This document shows positions 45,313 to 56,099 of a stretch of 64,000 nt of DNA, in pieces. The notes beneath the pieces were generated by a model, which was not told where the DNA came from, ran no database searches, and saw only the letters and a program-made list of their open reading frames with translations. The stretch is from positions 52,350,122 to 52,414,121 of the forward strand of contig CM063108.1 of the NCBI GenBank assembly GCA_031841125.1, given 5' to 3'. The first letter of the stretch is position 1; each line of letters starts with the position of its first letter. Source of the DNA: Acanthococcus lagerstroemiae. Its lineage: Eukaryota > Arthropoda > Insecta > Hemiptera > Eriococcidae. The position numbers and the translations under genes were made by a program.

Positions 45313-47313
45313 TAAAATAATTCAAGAACACATGTGACTTGTCACAAGAATAAGGCTCTTAATGACATCGTAATGATTTAAAAAAAGGGTCCTTAGTAAC
45401 ATTCAACTAAGTGCCCTTTCCTTAGAACATTCTGATGCCACTAAAGGCCGTTTTCTCGTGACACGTCACACATATTTTTTTTTTTTTAAGCTTTTTCCTT
45501 GAAAATAATTCCAAATCTACGTAACGGCAGGTCAAGTTGCCCTCTGCTGGGCAAAGGCCTCTCTTAGGCGTTCCCATTCCCTTCTGTCCTATGCCACCCT
45601 GTTTTAACGTAACAAGCCTTCTTACCTTACTTTTGAATGGCCGGTTCGAATCGGTGGACGGCAAATTTTATAGAGAAGACATCGATGAGTTGGCAACCCG
45701 ATAGGATAAATACCTCAATTGGTAACTCTGTTGTGTTGTGCCTTTTCAAATTTTTCAAAATAAAGCCTTCACGATTTATAGTTATTTTATAATAGCCCTT
45801 GTTACCTTACTTTTTGAACGCCCTTGCAGTTCGCTACCCATTTTGCTATCTATTATCTGTTTTCTAAACCCTATATGATATTTCTGAATGTTTACGAATC
45901 CTACCTTCTGTTTCTCCACCCAGATTTCAGACAGTGTTAATACGTCAGACTGACGCCTCTTTTTATTCAGTGAAAGTGGGAATTCGTGGATGTGCATTCA
46001 CGAACACGTGGCGTATGTCAGCCAGTGATGGAGTACCACCCCCTATTGGCTCTATGGACCTTACTTAGATCATCCCTGAAACCATGTACTTCGATAACCT
46101 CTTCCGTACCTAATTCGAAATTACTTTCTGCTGAGAGTTGCTATCGGCGTTCGAAGCTGTTCCAATAATTGACTAATTCGCTGAGTAAAAAGCCAAAATT
46201 CGTTTCGTACTTCCGTTTCCTCTCGGTTTTTGATTACATTCGGTATAAACCTATCGACATGTTTCTGAATGCCGAATTTGTCACCGAACGTTATGAAAAA
46301 TTCTGTGTTTTGTCAGCAAGATTAACGAGCTGACGGAACTGAATAAACACGTTAGAAAATAACGAAAGGTAGTACAATAGCTACGTGAAAATATATTCGA
46401 AACACGAAGAGTAATCGCGTTGAAATATGGCGAAGCCCCGAGCCACAGAAATCGGTGCATTCGAGTGTATTTAAATACGATGATCCCGGATCGTGAGGTC
46501 AGCTTATACATTCAAATTATCCGTTTCCCCTTCGTTTGTACCCTTTATTTTGTCTTCACGTTGGGTCGTTAGAAGTCTAAAACCGTTTTGAAGTCAGCCT
46601 GTGCGTGCATATCGTTGCAGAGTGCATGTAATATTAAAGTATCGTTTCGATATTCGCCCATTCGGGTTGCATATCGAATATAAATGACGGTCTATTATCG
46701 TGAATCATCTCTCGTCTGTGTACCGTTCGATTGTCCTAAAGTATTGTTTGTTTTACCGAACTGAAAACATGAAAGCTATTAGTAAATGTCTGGCTGTATC
46801 CTCGCATATGAAGCAGGCTCTCGCAATATGCCCGTAAATATGATTATGGTTACTAATGGTGGAGCGTTAAATAGCCCTACATGTAGGGAGTCTGCACATT
46901 TCGGCGCGGAGTACTTGAAGGTGCGAATCCGTTTCGGCTTGATAACTTTTTGGAACTTTTTGGCGCGAAAAGAAAAACATAGTTGTTACATATTTTAATG
47001 GAATTCGCACTGAAAAATGCACGAAAACACGTAATAACGAATTTATTTCCACAACTAATACAGCAACACAAAACAGTAGCTAATTCGCTTTGAAAACGCA
47101 CCATTTATCGCACACAAAACTAGACTATACGGCGACAGCCAGCGGCTTTCATGTACCCCGGTGTTATCGGCAAAACTCCTTGTCGCTCTCGTTATCAATC
47201 TTCTATTCTGCTGCTAGAAATGTGTTGATCTTTCTTCGCTTATCTCGAATATTCGGGAACGTTCGTCGCAATATTGTATTTTCATTAGTCGGGTACCACA
47301 AGAAGCTGCAAAT

Positions 47314-47851
47314 TTATGCTTTGTCATCACTGTGATGATACTCTTCCAGCTCCGCAAATCCAGTCTCTACGTCTGCTAACCGAGGAAAGGCGAGCGCTGT
47401 AATCATCTGAACGTGTAAATTTATGGTCGAATTAGTTTCGTATTCTTCCTCCAACCCGCACTCGCTGACTCGTTTTTGAATATTTTGCGAAAAATGAAAC
47501 AATATCAAACATCCACCAATGGAGACTGATGGAAAGGCACGCTGTATTCCTTTGATAACCGCCATTTCAAAATCACAGTTGAACGTGTCTGGCGCGAGGC
47601 CGTTAGTCCTATCAAGAGTCTTGATGCCTTTAAAAAGTGCACGATAAGTTTTGCCATTTTTATTCGGCAACAGCGCATATACGAGGGGGTGCGCAGCTCC
47701 AAAACGATGACCCATGACAACGATAGAAATTTGATTTAATCTCTTCTCGCGTCGAATTGTCCGAAGATTATCCGGCGCCGAAAGGATGTCATTGCCGAAG
47801 AAATGGCGCCAAAACGTCCGTGAACTACATGTAGATGTCAGATCTGATTAA
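47314..47851 (-). pseudogene. MULE transposase fragment, copy 2
   Basis: Same frame as 43439-43976, with only a few residue changes (for example KNGK for KKGK, IKGIQ for IKEIQ, DVETG for DVEAG). No stop has appeared in the 133-codon ATG frame (47314-47715), which is consistent with recent duplication and does not by itself show selection. Confidence 0.8.
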
Positions 47852-47903
47852 CCGGCGTGATCACAGAAAAACGTGAGGAATACCCTTTTCTGCTTGCTGC
47901 AGA

Positions 47904-49187
47904 TTTTCTACCGTCAAATGCAACTCATCCAATCTTCTCATTACGATAACACACAACCCTAATCTCATAGGCGCAAATAGGTGAGGGCTTGGGGGGTGGC
48001 CCCCCTAAACTTCTAAATAGCCTCCCTCCCAAACTATGAAAAATTACCAAAGAAAATGATGCGGGGGTGGTGTTGGTTCATAATAAGGGGGCTTAAGCCT
48101 CCCAGTTCTGAGTCCTACTTGCGCTTCTGCCTAATCTTCTTGCCTGTGAGTATCTCTTTAACCCTTCAAAACTACACCCCTGTTCCTAAATCCTCACTGC
48201 ACTTACATTCACACTTTGAAGGGACACTGTCCCGTACTTTTTCCTACAAATCACTACCAACGGTCCATACATCACACCCACCTTGGTTGTTGAATCTTCC
48301 TCCATGCATTTTCGAACTTACAGAATTCCCTAAAAAATCTACACCTCCCAAGTTTATCGGACACATTTGCAAGAAATTCTGGACCGCTTTCCTGACCACA
48401 TCATATGCTTCATTGATGGTTCAAAGTACAGCCAACGCACCGCTTACGCCTACTCCATAGATAGTCTACACAGTCGAACTCCATGCTATCCTACAGTGCC
48501 TAGCCACGATCTCCTCGCTCGAAGACTCACTCACCCCCACCCACTATCTGGTCCTCTCAGGTTCACTTTCCTTTTTAAGGTTTATTTCTGATCACCTTTC
48601 AACACACGCTCTCGTCCAACGCATCCATCTCATTCTCCATCTCATTTCCTTTACCACAAAGAGCATTTTTTACTCATGTAGATCCCAAGCCATATTGGTA
48701 TCCCAGGAAATGAGGCAGTTGATCAAGCAGCACAGCAAGCTATGCAGCTTCCATATACCACTCGTCACCTCCTTATCTCAATAGATCTCACTTCCACCAC
48801 TCGTCGGACCATTTTGCGTAAGTGGATCAAAGAGTGGTGGCATCAAGCCTCTCGGCACAAAAAGCTCGCACAAATCAAGCTTACACCTGTCCCCTGGTCA
48901 ACGTCCCAACTTTCCTCCCGCCGCGAGGAAGTTATCATCACTCGCCTAAGAATTGGACATCTTTATCCCCTCAACTGCCTACAGTGTGAAGATGAAGGCC
49001 CTCTCACCGTGGACCACCTCTTCTCACGCCCCTCCCTGACGCTCCATGGTTGAATTTTGGCCCTCTCTAACTCCCACAAGCACATAAACAACACCCTCAC
49101 CTACCTTTCCGCTGCTGAATAGTGGATACCTTTACGACATAAAGATAACAATTTTTTCCGAGCCCACAGCCCAATAAATAAATAAAA
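47904..49187 (+). mobile_element. LINE K2: copy of LINE K1 in duplication 2
   Basis: Same blocks as K1, including FIDGSKY, EEVIITRLRIGHLYPLNC and CEDEGPLTVDHLFS. It carries the same MITE (47966-48129). Confidence 0.85.
47966..48129. mobile_element. hAT-like MITE in LINE K2 (164 bp)
   Basis: Same element and CCTAATCT target duplication as 44091-44256, differing mainly in G-run length. It was present before the segmental duplication. Confidence 0.88.
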
Positions 49188-49206
49188 TAAAATGAATCAA
49201 GAACAG

Positions 49207-50108
49207 TGTGGTAACCAGGCTCCTGTCTTCCCGGAATACTCAATCTTAGCGCTCCTGTCGGAAAATCCGATAAAGTGCGAAATCATGATTTTTCCTCTTT
49301 TTTCTTTTTCTCAATCTGTCCGAAACTCGTTTTCCCGTCATATCCCCGTTACAAGGTCTTCTCAATATTTTCAATTTATTTTTCTTCTATTTCCTCCCCA
49401 AACCTCATGAACGTCGAGATCATGGTCTCACCGATGAGCATTCGGTGGAAGGAAGGAGACATTGCGTTTTCGAGGTTCGGCGAGTAAAGGACGAGTGTTG
49501 GAGCTCTCAACAAAGATTTTTTTTAGCATGAAAAAGATTTTTCTTTGATTTAGTGAACATTCTTTTTTTTTCCATAAACCTCACGGAGGAAAAGTGTAAA
49601 TGATTTTAAAAAAATTCTCTCGCCCATTCAAAGCTCAAATTTTTTTGGTTGTCGCACTCTCCGTGAACGTTGATACGCGTTTCTCTACTCGGGACCACAT
49701 CTTCGTTCCATCATCACCACGCGAACCAAAACTTTGTTACTCGTTGATCTAGATCACGCATACTCCTGACTCACATGGAAGGATTGGACCAGACGTTGAA
49801 TATCCTGTAATCGCAGTATTGTTATATTATTATTACTCTTCCGTTTTTGTGTTGTTGTTTAATATACGTATCGTACCATCCCGTATTGCTTGAGATTCTT
49901 CAACGTTCTGATACTCTTCCGAACTGAGTTACCTCGATACACGCCTCCCAAAATACTTAAGCCCGTGGTCCGATTCCGCACACCCTGTAGATCCCATGCT
50001 CGAGCTAGTCATGAAAATCTAGCGGTGGTTGTCCTGTCTTTTCCCAGATACGGCCCTCCAAGCCCTTAGATGTGTCCCAGAAAATAGGTCTTTTCCTCGG
50101 TTACCACA
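49207..50108. mobile_element. 902-bp TG...CA element, probable solo LTR
   Basis: Begins TGTGGTAACC and ends GGTTACCACA, a 10-bp perfect inverted end in TG...CA form. It is present only in copy 2 of duplication 2. Length and TG/CA ends fit a solo LTR, but I see no 4-6 bp target duplication (left flank GAACAG, right flank ATTGTC). It could also be a TIR element. It has no ORF of note (49192-49410 is a 72-codon frame without domains). Confidence 0.55.
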
Positions 50109-50111
50109 ATT

Positions 50112-51415
50112 GTCACAAGAATAAGGCCCTTAATGACATCGTAATGATTTAAAAAAAAGGGTCCTTAGTAACATTCAACTAAGGGATCTTTCCTTAGAAC
50201 ATTCTGATGCCGCTAAGGGGCGATTTTCTCGTGACACGTCACACATTTTTTTTAAAAAAGCTTTTTCCTTAAAAATAATTCCAAATCTACGTAACGGCAG
50301 GTCAAGTTGCCCTCTGCTGAGCAAAGGCCTCTCTTAGGCGTTCCCATTCCCTTCTGTCCTATGCCACCCTGTGGTATAATTTGTTTTTGAGCAAGTTATC
50401 CAGTTCATCTCTCCATCTGGTTTTTAGTTTCCCCTTTTTTCCTCCCCTCTCTCCAGGTATTACCTGGAGGATGGTTTAGCCTGCGTGTTATTGTCCATCC
50501 TGGCTACATGTCCGGCCCTGTCCACTTCAGTCTCCTTATTACGTGGAGGAAATTATTATAATAATATTTTTGTTTGTTTTTGATTTTTGAAATCCTCGTT
50601 TTATCTCTCTTTCCGTATTATTTTGGAGGGTTACTTATCTTTTTTTTTTCTTCGGCTTCTGTGAAAGCCCAGGTCTGGCATCCGTACGGCAGGGTTGGAG
50701 AAACGTAACTGTTTAGGATTTCTCCTTTGTGTTTTACGGAGAAATTTCCTTTCAGTATGTTTTTTAACGACCAAAATTTTTTTCATGAGTTTGCTATTCT
50801 TGGAACTAATTCTAAATTTTTTGTTTTATCGAAAGAAGTTATTTGTCCTATAATATTGAATTTCGCCCACAGTTTCTAGTTTTTCTCCTCCTATTTCCAA
50901 AGCTTCCCCTGATTTATTCGCCAAAATTTTTGTTTTTTCAATGTTAATTGTTAGACGCGCCTCCTTTTCCCCCTCGCTCAATTCATTTTTTAGCATTTCT
51001 CCCAACCCGGCTCTGGAGCCTGTTATTAGAACAATATCATCGGCAGATCTCGGATTGTTTAGCATGAGTCCGCTGACGAGTAACCCCCTATTATACCAGT
51101 TCATTTCCGTCATAATCTCTTTCAAAGCTGCATTGAATAAAATTGGAAAGAGGGGTCACCTTGTTTTACCCCCTGTCGAATGGCAAATTTCCTACCCGGG
51201 CATTCGGTAGCTTTCAGGTTTGTGTACCATTTTTACTAGGAAGTCGTGTTTGATCGAATCGAACGCGTTTTCGTAGTCTATGAAGGCCAAACGAACTTCC
51301 TTTTGGTATTTCTCGGTGCTTTACATAATTTTTTTGTTCTATTGTAAAAAGGTAGTCTATTGTTGAGAAACCTTTGCGAAATCTTGCTTGTTCATTTGTT
51401 TGTTTATCGTTAAGG
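50112..51415 (-). mobile_element. LINE I: non-LTR retrotransposon 3' part
   Basis: Minus strand. The upstream RT block has RFRKGFSTIDYLFT and AFIDYE-like text near 51280-51400. 50826-51125 has NPRSADDIVLITGS, where the YADD box is SADD, and INIEKTKIL. The C-terminus at about 50300-50440 has LKTRWRDELDNLLKN and DRREWERLREAFAQQRAT with stop. The 3' non-coding region extends to 50112. The C-terminus is like that of LINE M. The segment 50112-50371 is also present at 45347-45601. Confidence 0.83.
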
Positions 51416-51419
51416 CGTG

Positions 51420-53170
51420 TGTTTATTCACCTCAAATCCAAAACCCGACAACATACCCGCATGTACTACTCTAAGAAAACATAAAACTAATCGAAGCATG
51501 GTCCTCTAGACATGGATTCCGTATATAAAAAAAGCAGAACAGAATTTCTGATGTTCCAGCATCGAACAGACAATCTAACTTTCTCACCTTTTCTACACAA
51601 CTCACAATCGATTCCTCGCTCCAATTCAGTCAAATTTCTCGGCCTTTATCTTGATGCTCGCCTTTCCTGGTTACCTCGTATAAAACACCTAAAATCCAAA
51701 TGTATGCGCTCACTCAATGTTCTGAATTGCCTTTCGCACATCCTTTCAAAGGATGTAGCAGAGGATTATTCATTCAGTTACACCAGACTCTGATCCGATC
51801 TGTCATGGATTTACGGATCATCTATATATGGACTTACCCCTCCCTCGTACTTTAAGCTTCTTGACGCTGTTCAAAATGCGGGTTTACGTATCACCATCAG
51901 CGCCCTTCGTACTAGCCCAGCCATGAGTATGTGTGCCGATGCTGGAAGTCCTCCTCTCTCTTATCGCCGATTGCAACTCACTGCCAAACTTCTCGTTACG
52001 ATAGCACACAACCCTAATCTTCTTGCCTATGAGTATCTTCTTGACCCTTCAAACTACACCCCTGTTCCTAAATCCTCACTGCACTTATCTTCACACTTTG
52101 AAGGGACCTTGTCCCGTGCCTTTTTCTACAATTCGCTACCAACAATCCCTACATCACCCCTACCTTGATTATTGAATCTTCCTCCGTGCAATTTCGAACT
52201 TACAGAATTTCCTAGAAAATCCGCACCCCCCCTCCAAGTTTATCGGACACATTTGCAAGAAATTCTGGGCCGCTTTCCTGACCGTATCCTATGCTTCACT
52301 AATGGTTCAAAGTACAACCGACGCACTGCTTACACGCCTACTCCTTAGATAGTCTACTACACTTCTTCCGACTTAAAAACACAACTTCCATCTACACAGC
52401 CGAACTCCATGCTATCCTATACAGTGCCAAGTCACGATCTCCTCGTTCGAAGACCCGCCCATTCCCACCCACTATCTGGTCTTCTTAAATTCACTTTCCT
52501 CCTTAAGGTCTATTTCTGATCGCCTTTCAACGCCCGCTCTCGTCCAACGCATCCATCTCATTCTCCATCTCATTTTCTTTACCATCAAGAGCATTTCACT
52601 TATCTGGATCCCAAGTCGTATTGGTATCCCAGGACATGAGGCAGTGGATCAAGCAGCACAGCAAGCTACACAACTCCCGTATATCACTCGTCACCTCCCT
52701 ACCCCACCAGTTCTCACTTCTGCCATTCGCCAGACCATTTTGCGTAAGTTATTCAAAGGATGGCGGCATCAAGCCTCTCGGCACAACAAGCTCGCACAAA
52801 TCAAGCTTACACCTGTCCCCCGGTCAACGTCCCAACGTTCCTCCCGCCGCGAGGAAGTTATCATCACCCGCCTAAGGATTGGGCATACACGCCTAACACG
52901 TACGCATCTTCTCACTAACCTTTATCTCCTCAACTGCCTGCAGTGTGAAGATGAAGGCCCTCTCGCCGTGGACCACCTCTTCTCATGCCCCCTTGCCTTC
53001 GTAACTCTCACCGCGTCCTCCATAGTCGAATTTTGGCTCTTTCCAACTCCTACAAGCACATAACACCTTCACTTACCTTTCCGCTGCTGGGTACCTCTGC
53101 GACATATAGAAAACAACCTTTTCCGAGCCCATAGCCCGAGTGTAGCTCCGTGGCTCGATAATAATAAAAT
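51420..53170 (+). mobile_element. LINE J: Jockey/I-like LINE, RT thumb to RNase H and C-terminus
   Basis: Begins in the thumb (KFLGLYLDARLSWLPRIKHL, 51512-51793), then GLRITISALRTSPAM, SLHLSSHFEGTLSRA and the RNase H start FPDRILCFTNGSKY (the catalytic Asp is changed to Asn compared with DGS). Next come WRHQASRHNKLAQIKLTP, EEVIITRLRIGHTRLT and CLQCEDEGPLAVDHLFSCPL. It ends in an A-rich tail near 53170. It meets LINE I head to head at 51415-51420. It is the reference copy for interpreting LINE K. Confidence 0.87.
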
Positions 53171-53171
53171 A

Positions 53172-53315
53172 AATTAGATGGAGGGACGAAATAGGTAAAT
53201 TCTTGCGAAAGAAACTACACAACCAGAGCTTACGATAGACAGGAATGGGCAAAACTGAGGGAGACCTCTGCTCGCTCAGGCTAAGAATAATAAATAAAAA
53301 AATATAAAATGACAC
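53172..53315 (+). mobile_element. LINE M: 3' tail fragment (APE-type LINE)
   Basis: A 45-codon C-terminus, ATRWRDEIGKFLRK-like then YDRQEWAKLRETSARSG and stop, followed by (AATAAATAAA) A-rich sequence. It matches the C-terminal end of LINE I (RREWERLREAFAQQ). The rest of the element is absent, and it sits directly after LINE J's tail. Confidence 0.7.
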
Positions 53316-53475
53316 TTCAAGACTCGTTCAGCATCCTTCCGTTCGAGTTTGATGAGAGTTTAAGGAAACTCCTCTAAGCTTGATCAGTGTTTCTCAATCC
53401 CATCCGTCTCCCCATCAAATATGTTCAAGCTTCTTCAGAACTTTTCAAGACATTTAAAACTTGCAAAGACTCGTT
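53310..53475. repeat. Outlier of the GACTCTTCAAGACTTGTT phrase repeat
   Basis: CACTTCAAGACTCGTTCAGC, TTCAAGCTTCTTCAGAAC and CTTTTCAAGACATTT are further copies of the phrase type of 21720-23015. Confidence 0.45.
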
Positions 53476-54990
53476 GATGGCAAATTCTCGATTTCAGTAT
53501 CGTTTTTAGCGTCACTTCTTTCAGTGTCTGTGTCAGGATTACTCGGAATGTTATTTACGAAGACGACGAAAGATTCGAAACTTTTTTTTATTTATTTATT
53601 CATTCGACTTGAAATACGCTGAATAAATAATGAAATCAAGAAATGTGAAAATTCTCAGTGTTAGATGTAATGCAGAGCTCGCAATTTGCCTTTCTCGCTT
53701 AATTTCTGCGGGTCCAGATTTCAAATAGCTCTGTATCTTTCAGCTTTCTGTGTTCGTACCTTGTCATCGAACATCTTTGCATAATTACTCTAGTGTCTAT
53801 ATGTACAAAAGAACTTGATTACGCCGAAAACTTATTCGTGTTTATATCTTCGGTATCTTCGTTTTTTGTACATACATATATCGATTCGTTGAACTGGCTT
53901 GTTTGTATTTCGATTTTTAGAAAATGCGCTCGGGCAGCCGTGAACGAGTAAACAGGTGCGACCATAAATATCATTAATCTCGATGGCGATTTGAAATTTT
54001 CACTCGTATCATACGTGAACGATATTTGTCATCTCCAGCTGGGTCCAGATTTGTTAGGGGTGGGTTCTGATTTTGACTATTTCCAAAAAGTTACCGAACG
54101 CGATTGAAATATATGACAAATTAGAGATTGAAAGCGTGGGATGTGTTCGAGAGCGGCTCTGCTCATCGAATATAGCAAATATCGAAAAAATTTCTAACAC
54201 CGCAGGGCGTGAATAATTTGCGAAATAATATCCAGCTAGGTACAACGCACTACCTTTGTGAAATAACGGAGTTATACCGCATATAAGCTTTTTTTGAACA
54301 TCCTCGATGCACATCCTAATCGAGAACTCAAGAGAAAATCTCGCATACTTTTCATTTTTCAAAACGAATAACTCTAAATTCTCATCTTTGATTCTGCCCG
54401 AGAGAATATAAGATTTGAAATCCATCTGCCGGACGTTTGCCGAAACAGAAGGACCGTAATAACGGGAGTCCACGTAAATACTCGAATACCTTTTAAACCG
54501 AGGGCAGATTTATTTCCTCTCTTTAATGGAATTTACGTAAATATCTAATGAAGCTGAGAAAGTAGCTGAAAGCTTCAAACGCTTGAACACGAACTAGTTC
54601 TCTTATTTTTAAAGACGGTTTACTATGTGCTATGGTGATACTTTGGCGTGCGTGTGCGATACTCAAATGCTCATAAAGCTTTGTCGTTCGACTATTTTAT
54701 CTCGTTAACGTCTTTTTTTTATACGATATGACTTTTACGTCCATTTTGATATCCTGGTAGTCCAGTTTATAACCCACTAATTTTCTCATTTTCTCGAACT
54801 AACGTCTTGTTATTCGATAATATAATGCAGCTCTAATTTGAGTGCATTATATCTAAACTCGGATATTTGAGTGGTGTGTAAGATACGTTTACGGCTTCTC
54901 TGAATTGGTAGCATATCTTCCGAAAGTAGAAACTAAAAACGAATGGCGACAGAGAGAAGAGAGATTTACTCAGGCTGGCCTGGAAGAAAG
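53476..54990. other. No feature recognised
   Basis: Anonymous AT-rich DNA with one 139-codon minus frame (54054-54473) that I cannot assign. Confidence 0.4.
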
Positions 54991-54995
54991 ATTGG

Positions 54996-55730
54996 AAAAA
55001 TCAGGGACTTGATTATTTTCAGTTTGCTGTGTATTGATGTGACATCATGACTTGTCCAGATTCGATTGAGCGTTCCTACTGCTGTTTTTGCGATTGCCGC
55101 TCTTCTGCTTATTTCTCCTTCTGAGCCGCCTCTGTTATGGAGCCCAAGTATGTAAAGTCCTGCACTACTTCTATTCCATCCACGTCTGTGATCCCTGGTT
55201 GGTTGTCATTCGTGCGGTCGACGATCATAATTTTAGTTTTGGACTTATTTATTCTCAGGCCCGCCGCGGCACTAGCTGCCTCCACTCTCTTCAAATCGTT
55301 TCGGCTAGCCGAGTGGTATCGTCTGCATATCTGAGGTCAGATATTCGTTTCTCTCCTAGCGATACTCCTCCTTCCCATCCATCCAGGGCTTCTCTCATAA
55401 CCCACTCTCCATAAGCGTTGAAAAGGATGGGGCTGAGTATGCACCCCTGTCGTACTCCTTTGGCGATTTTGAAGTGCTGCATGAGTTCTCCTTCTACTTT
55501 CACTTGAGCAGAGTTGTCTTGCTCTTAAGCAGAGCAGTCAGGTGCTTTGGTACTCCTAGTTTTTCTAAACAACTCCAGAGTATCCGCCAGTTGACATTAT
55601 CGAACGCCTTTTCGTAGTCGATGAAGTATAAATACACTGGCTTGTTGAACTCTCGAGTTTTTTCTGTCACCTGGCGAATATTGAGAATTTGCTCTCTCGT
55701 GCCTTTGCCAGCGGTATCTGTAGGAGGATG
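54996..55730 (-). mobile_element. LINE B': RTE-like RT fragment
   Basis: Minus strand, homologous to LINE B: GKGTREQILNIRQV, PVYLYFIDYEKAFDNVNW, GVRQGCILSPILFNAYGEW, RISDLRYADDTTRL (intact YADD) and AAGLRINKSKTKIMIVD. The frame shifts twice. Because it lacks the MITE present in LINE B, it marks where that MITE entered. Truncated at both ends. Confidence 0.87.
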
Positions 55731-55734
55731 TACG

Positions 55735-56095
55735 CTCTAATCCGTTCGTGCAGGATTAAGCTTTAGTTTCCTCAATTTGTGCCTCCTCCCATTGGTCCGA
55801 AAAGGATGTAGGTTTGAGAAATGCTAACCTCCCAACTTCTGAACTCCACGTCGAATACTGAGACCATTTTTGGTTCGAAATTCAAAAATGGAAGCTAAAA
55901 CTTCTATCTTTGACCCCCTTCCTGACACACTCTCACCACTGGACAAATGGTGAAATTGACTAAAAAAACGAAAGCACAACGAATCTAATGAAACGGGGTA
56001 AAGTCCTAAAGTGTGAAAATTTTTTGAACCACGAGTATAATTTTGGGTCAGGTTAGTACGTGTCGAAAGGCAGATCTTCAGAATTTAGCAGTCTC
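55735..56095. other. No feature recognised
   Basis: Short anonymous stretch before LINE L. Confidence 0.35.
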
Positions 56096-56099
56096 GATA

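Larger units (their letters stand above)
41727..45601 (+). repeat. Tandem segmental duplication 2, copy 1 (3875 bp)
   Basis: Starts TTTTAACGTAACAAGCC and ends CTATGCCACCCTG, after which TTTTAACGTAAC begins again at 45602. Contents: anonymous DNA (41727-43435), a MULE transposase fragment (43439-43976, -), LINE K1 (44030-45312, +) split by a MITE, and 45331-45601, which is the 3' end of a LINE I-type element in minus orientation (REWERLREAFAQQRAT, stop). The right border falls inside that LINE. Confidence 0.9.
45602..50371 (+). repeat. Tandem segmental duplication 2, copy 2 (with a 902-bp insertion)
   Basis: Direct copy of 41727-45601, matching in order: anonymous DNA, MULE fragment (47314-47851), LINE K2 (47904-49187) with its MITE, and the LINE I 3' end (50112-50371). 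The difference is the extra segment 49207-50108 between LINE K2's tail and the LINE I segment. After 50371 LINE I continues, which does not happen at 45601. Confidence 0.9.

Noticed and set aside
45331..45601. Independent LINE fragment between the two blocks of duplication 2
   Set aside because: It matches 50112-50371 and is explained as the truncated LINE I end produced by the duplication breakpoint.
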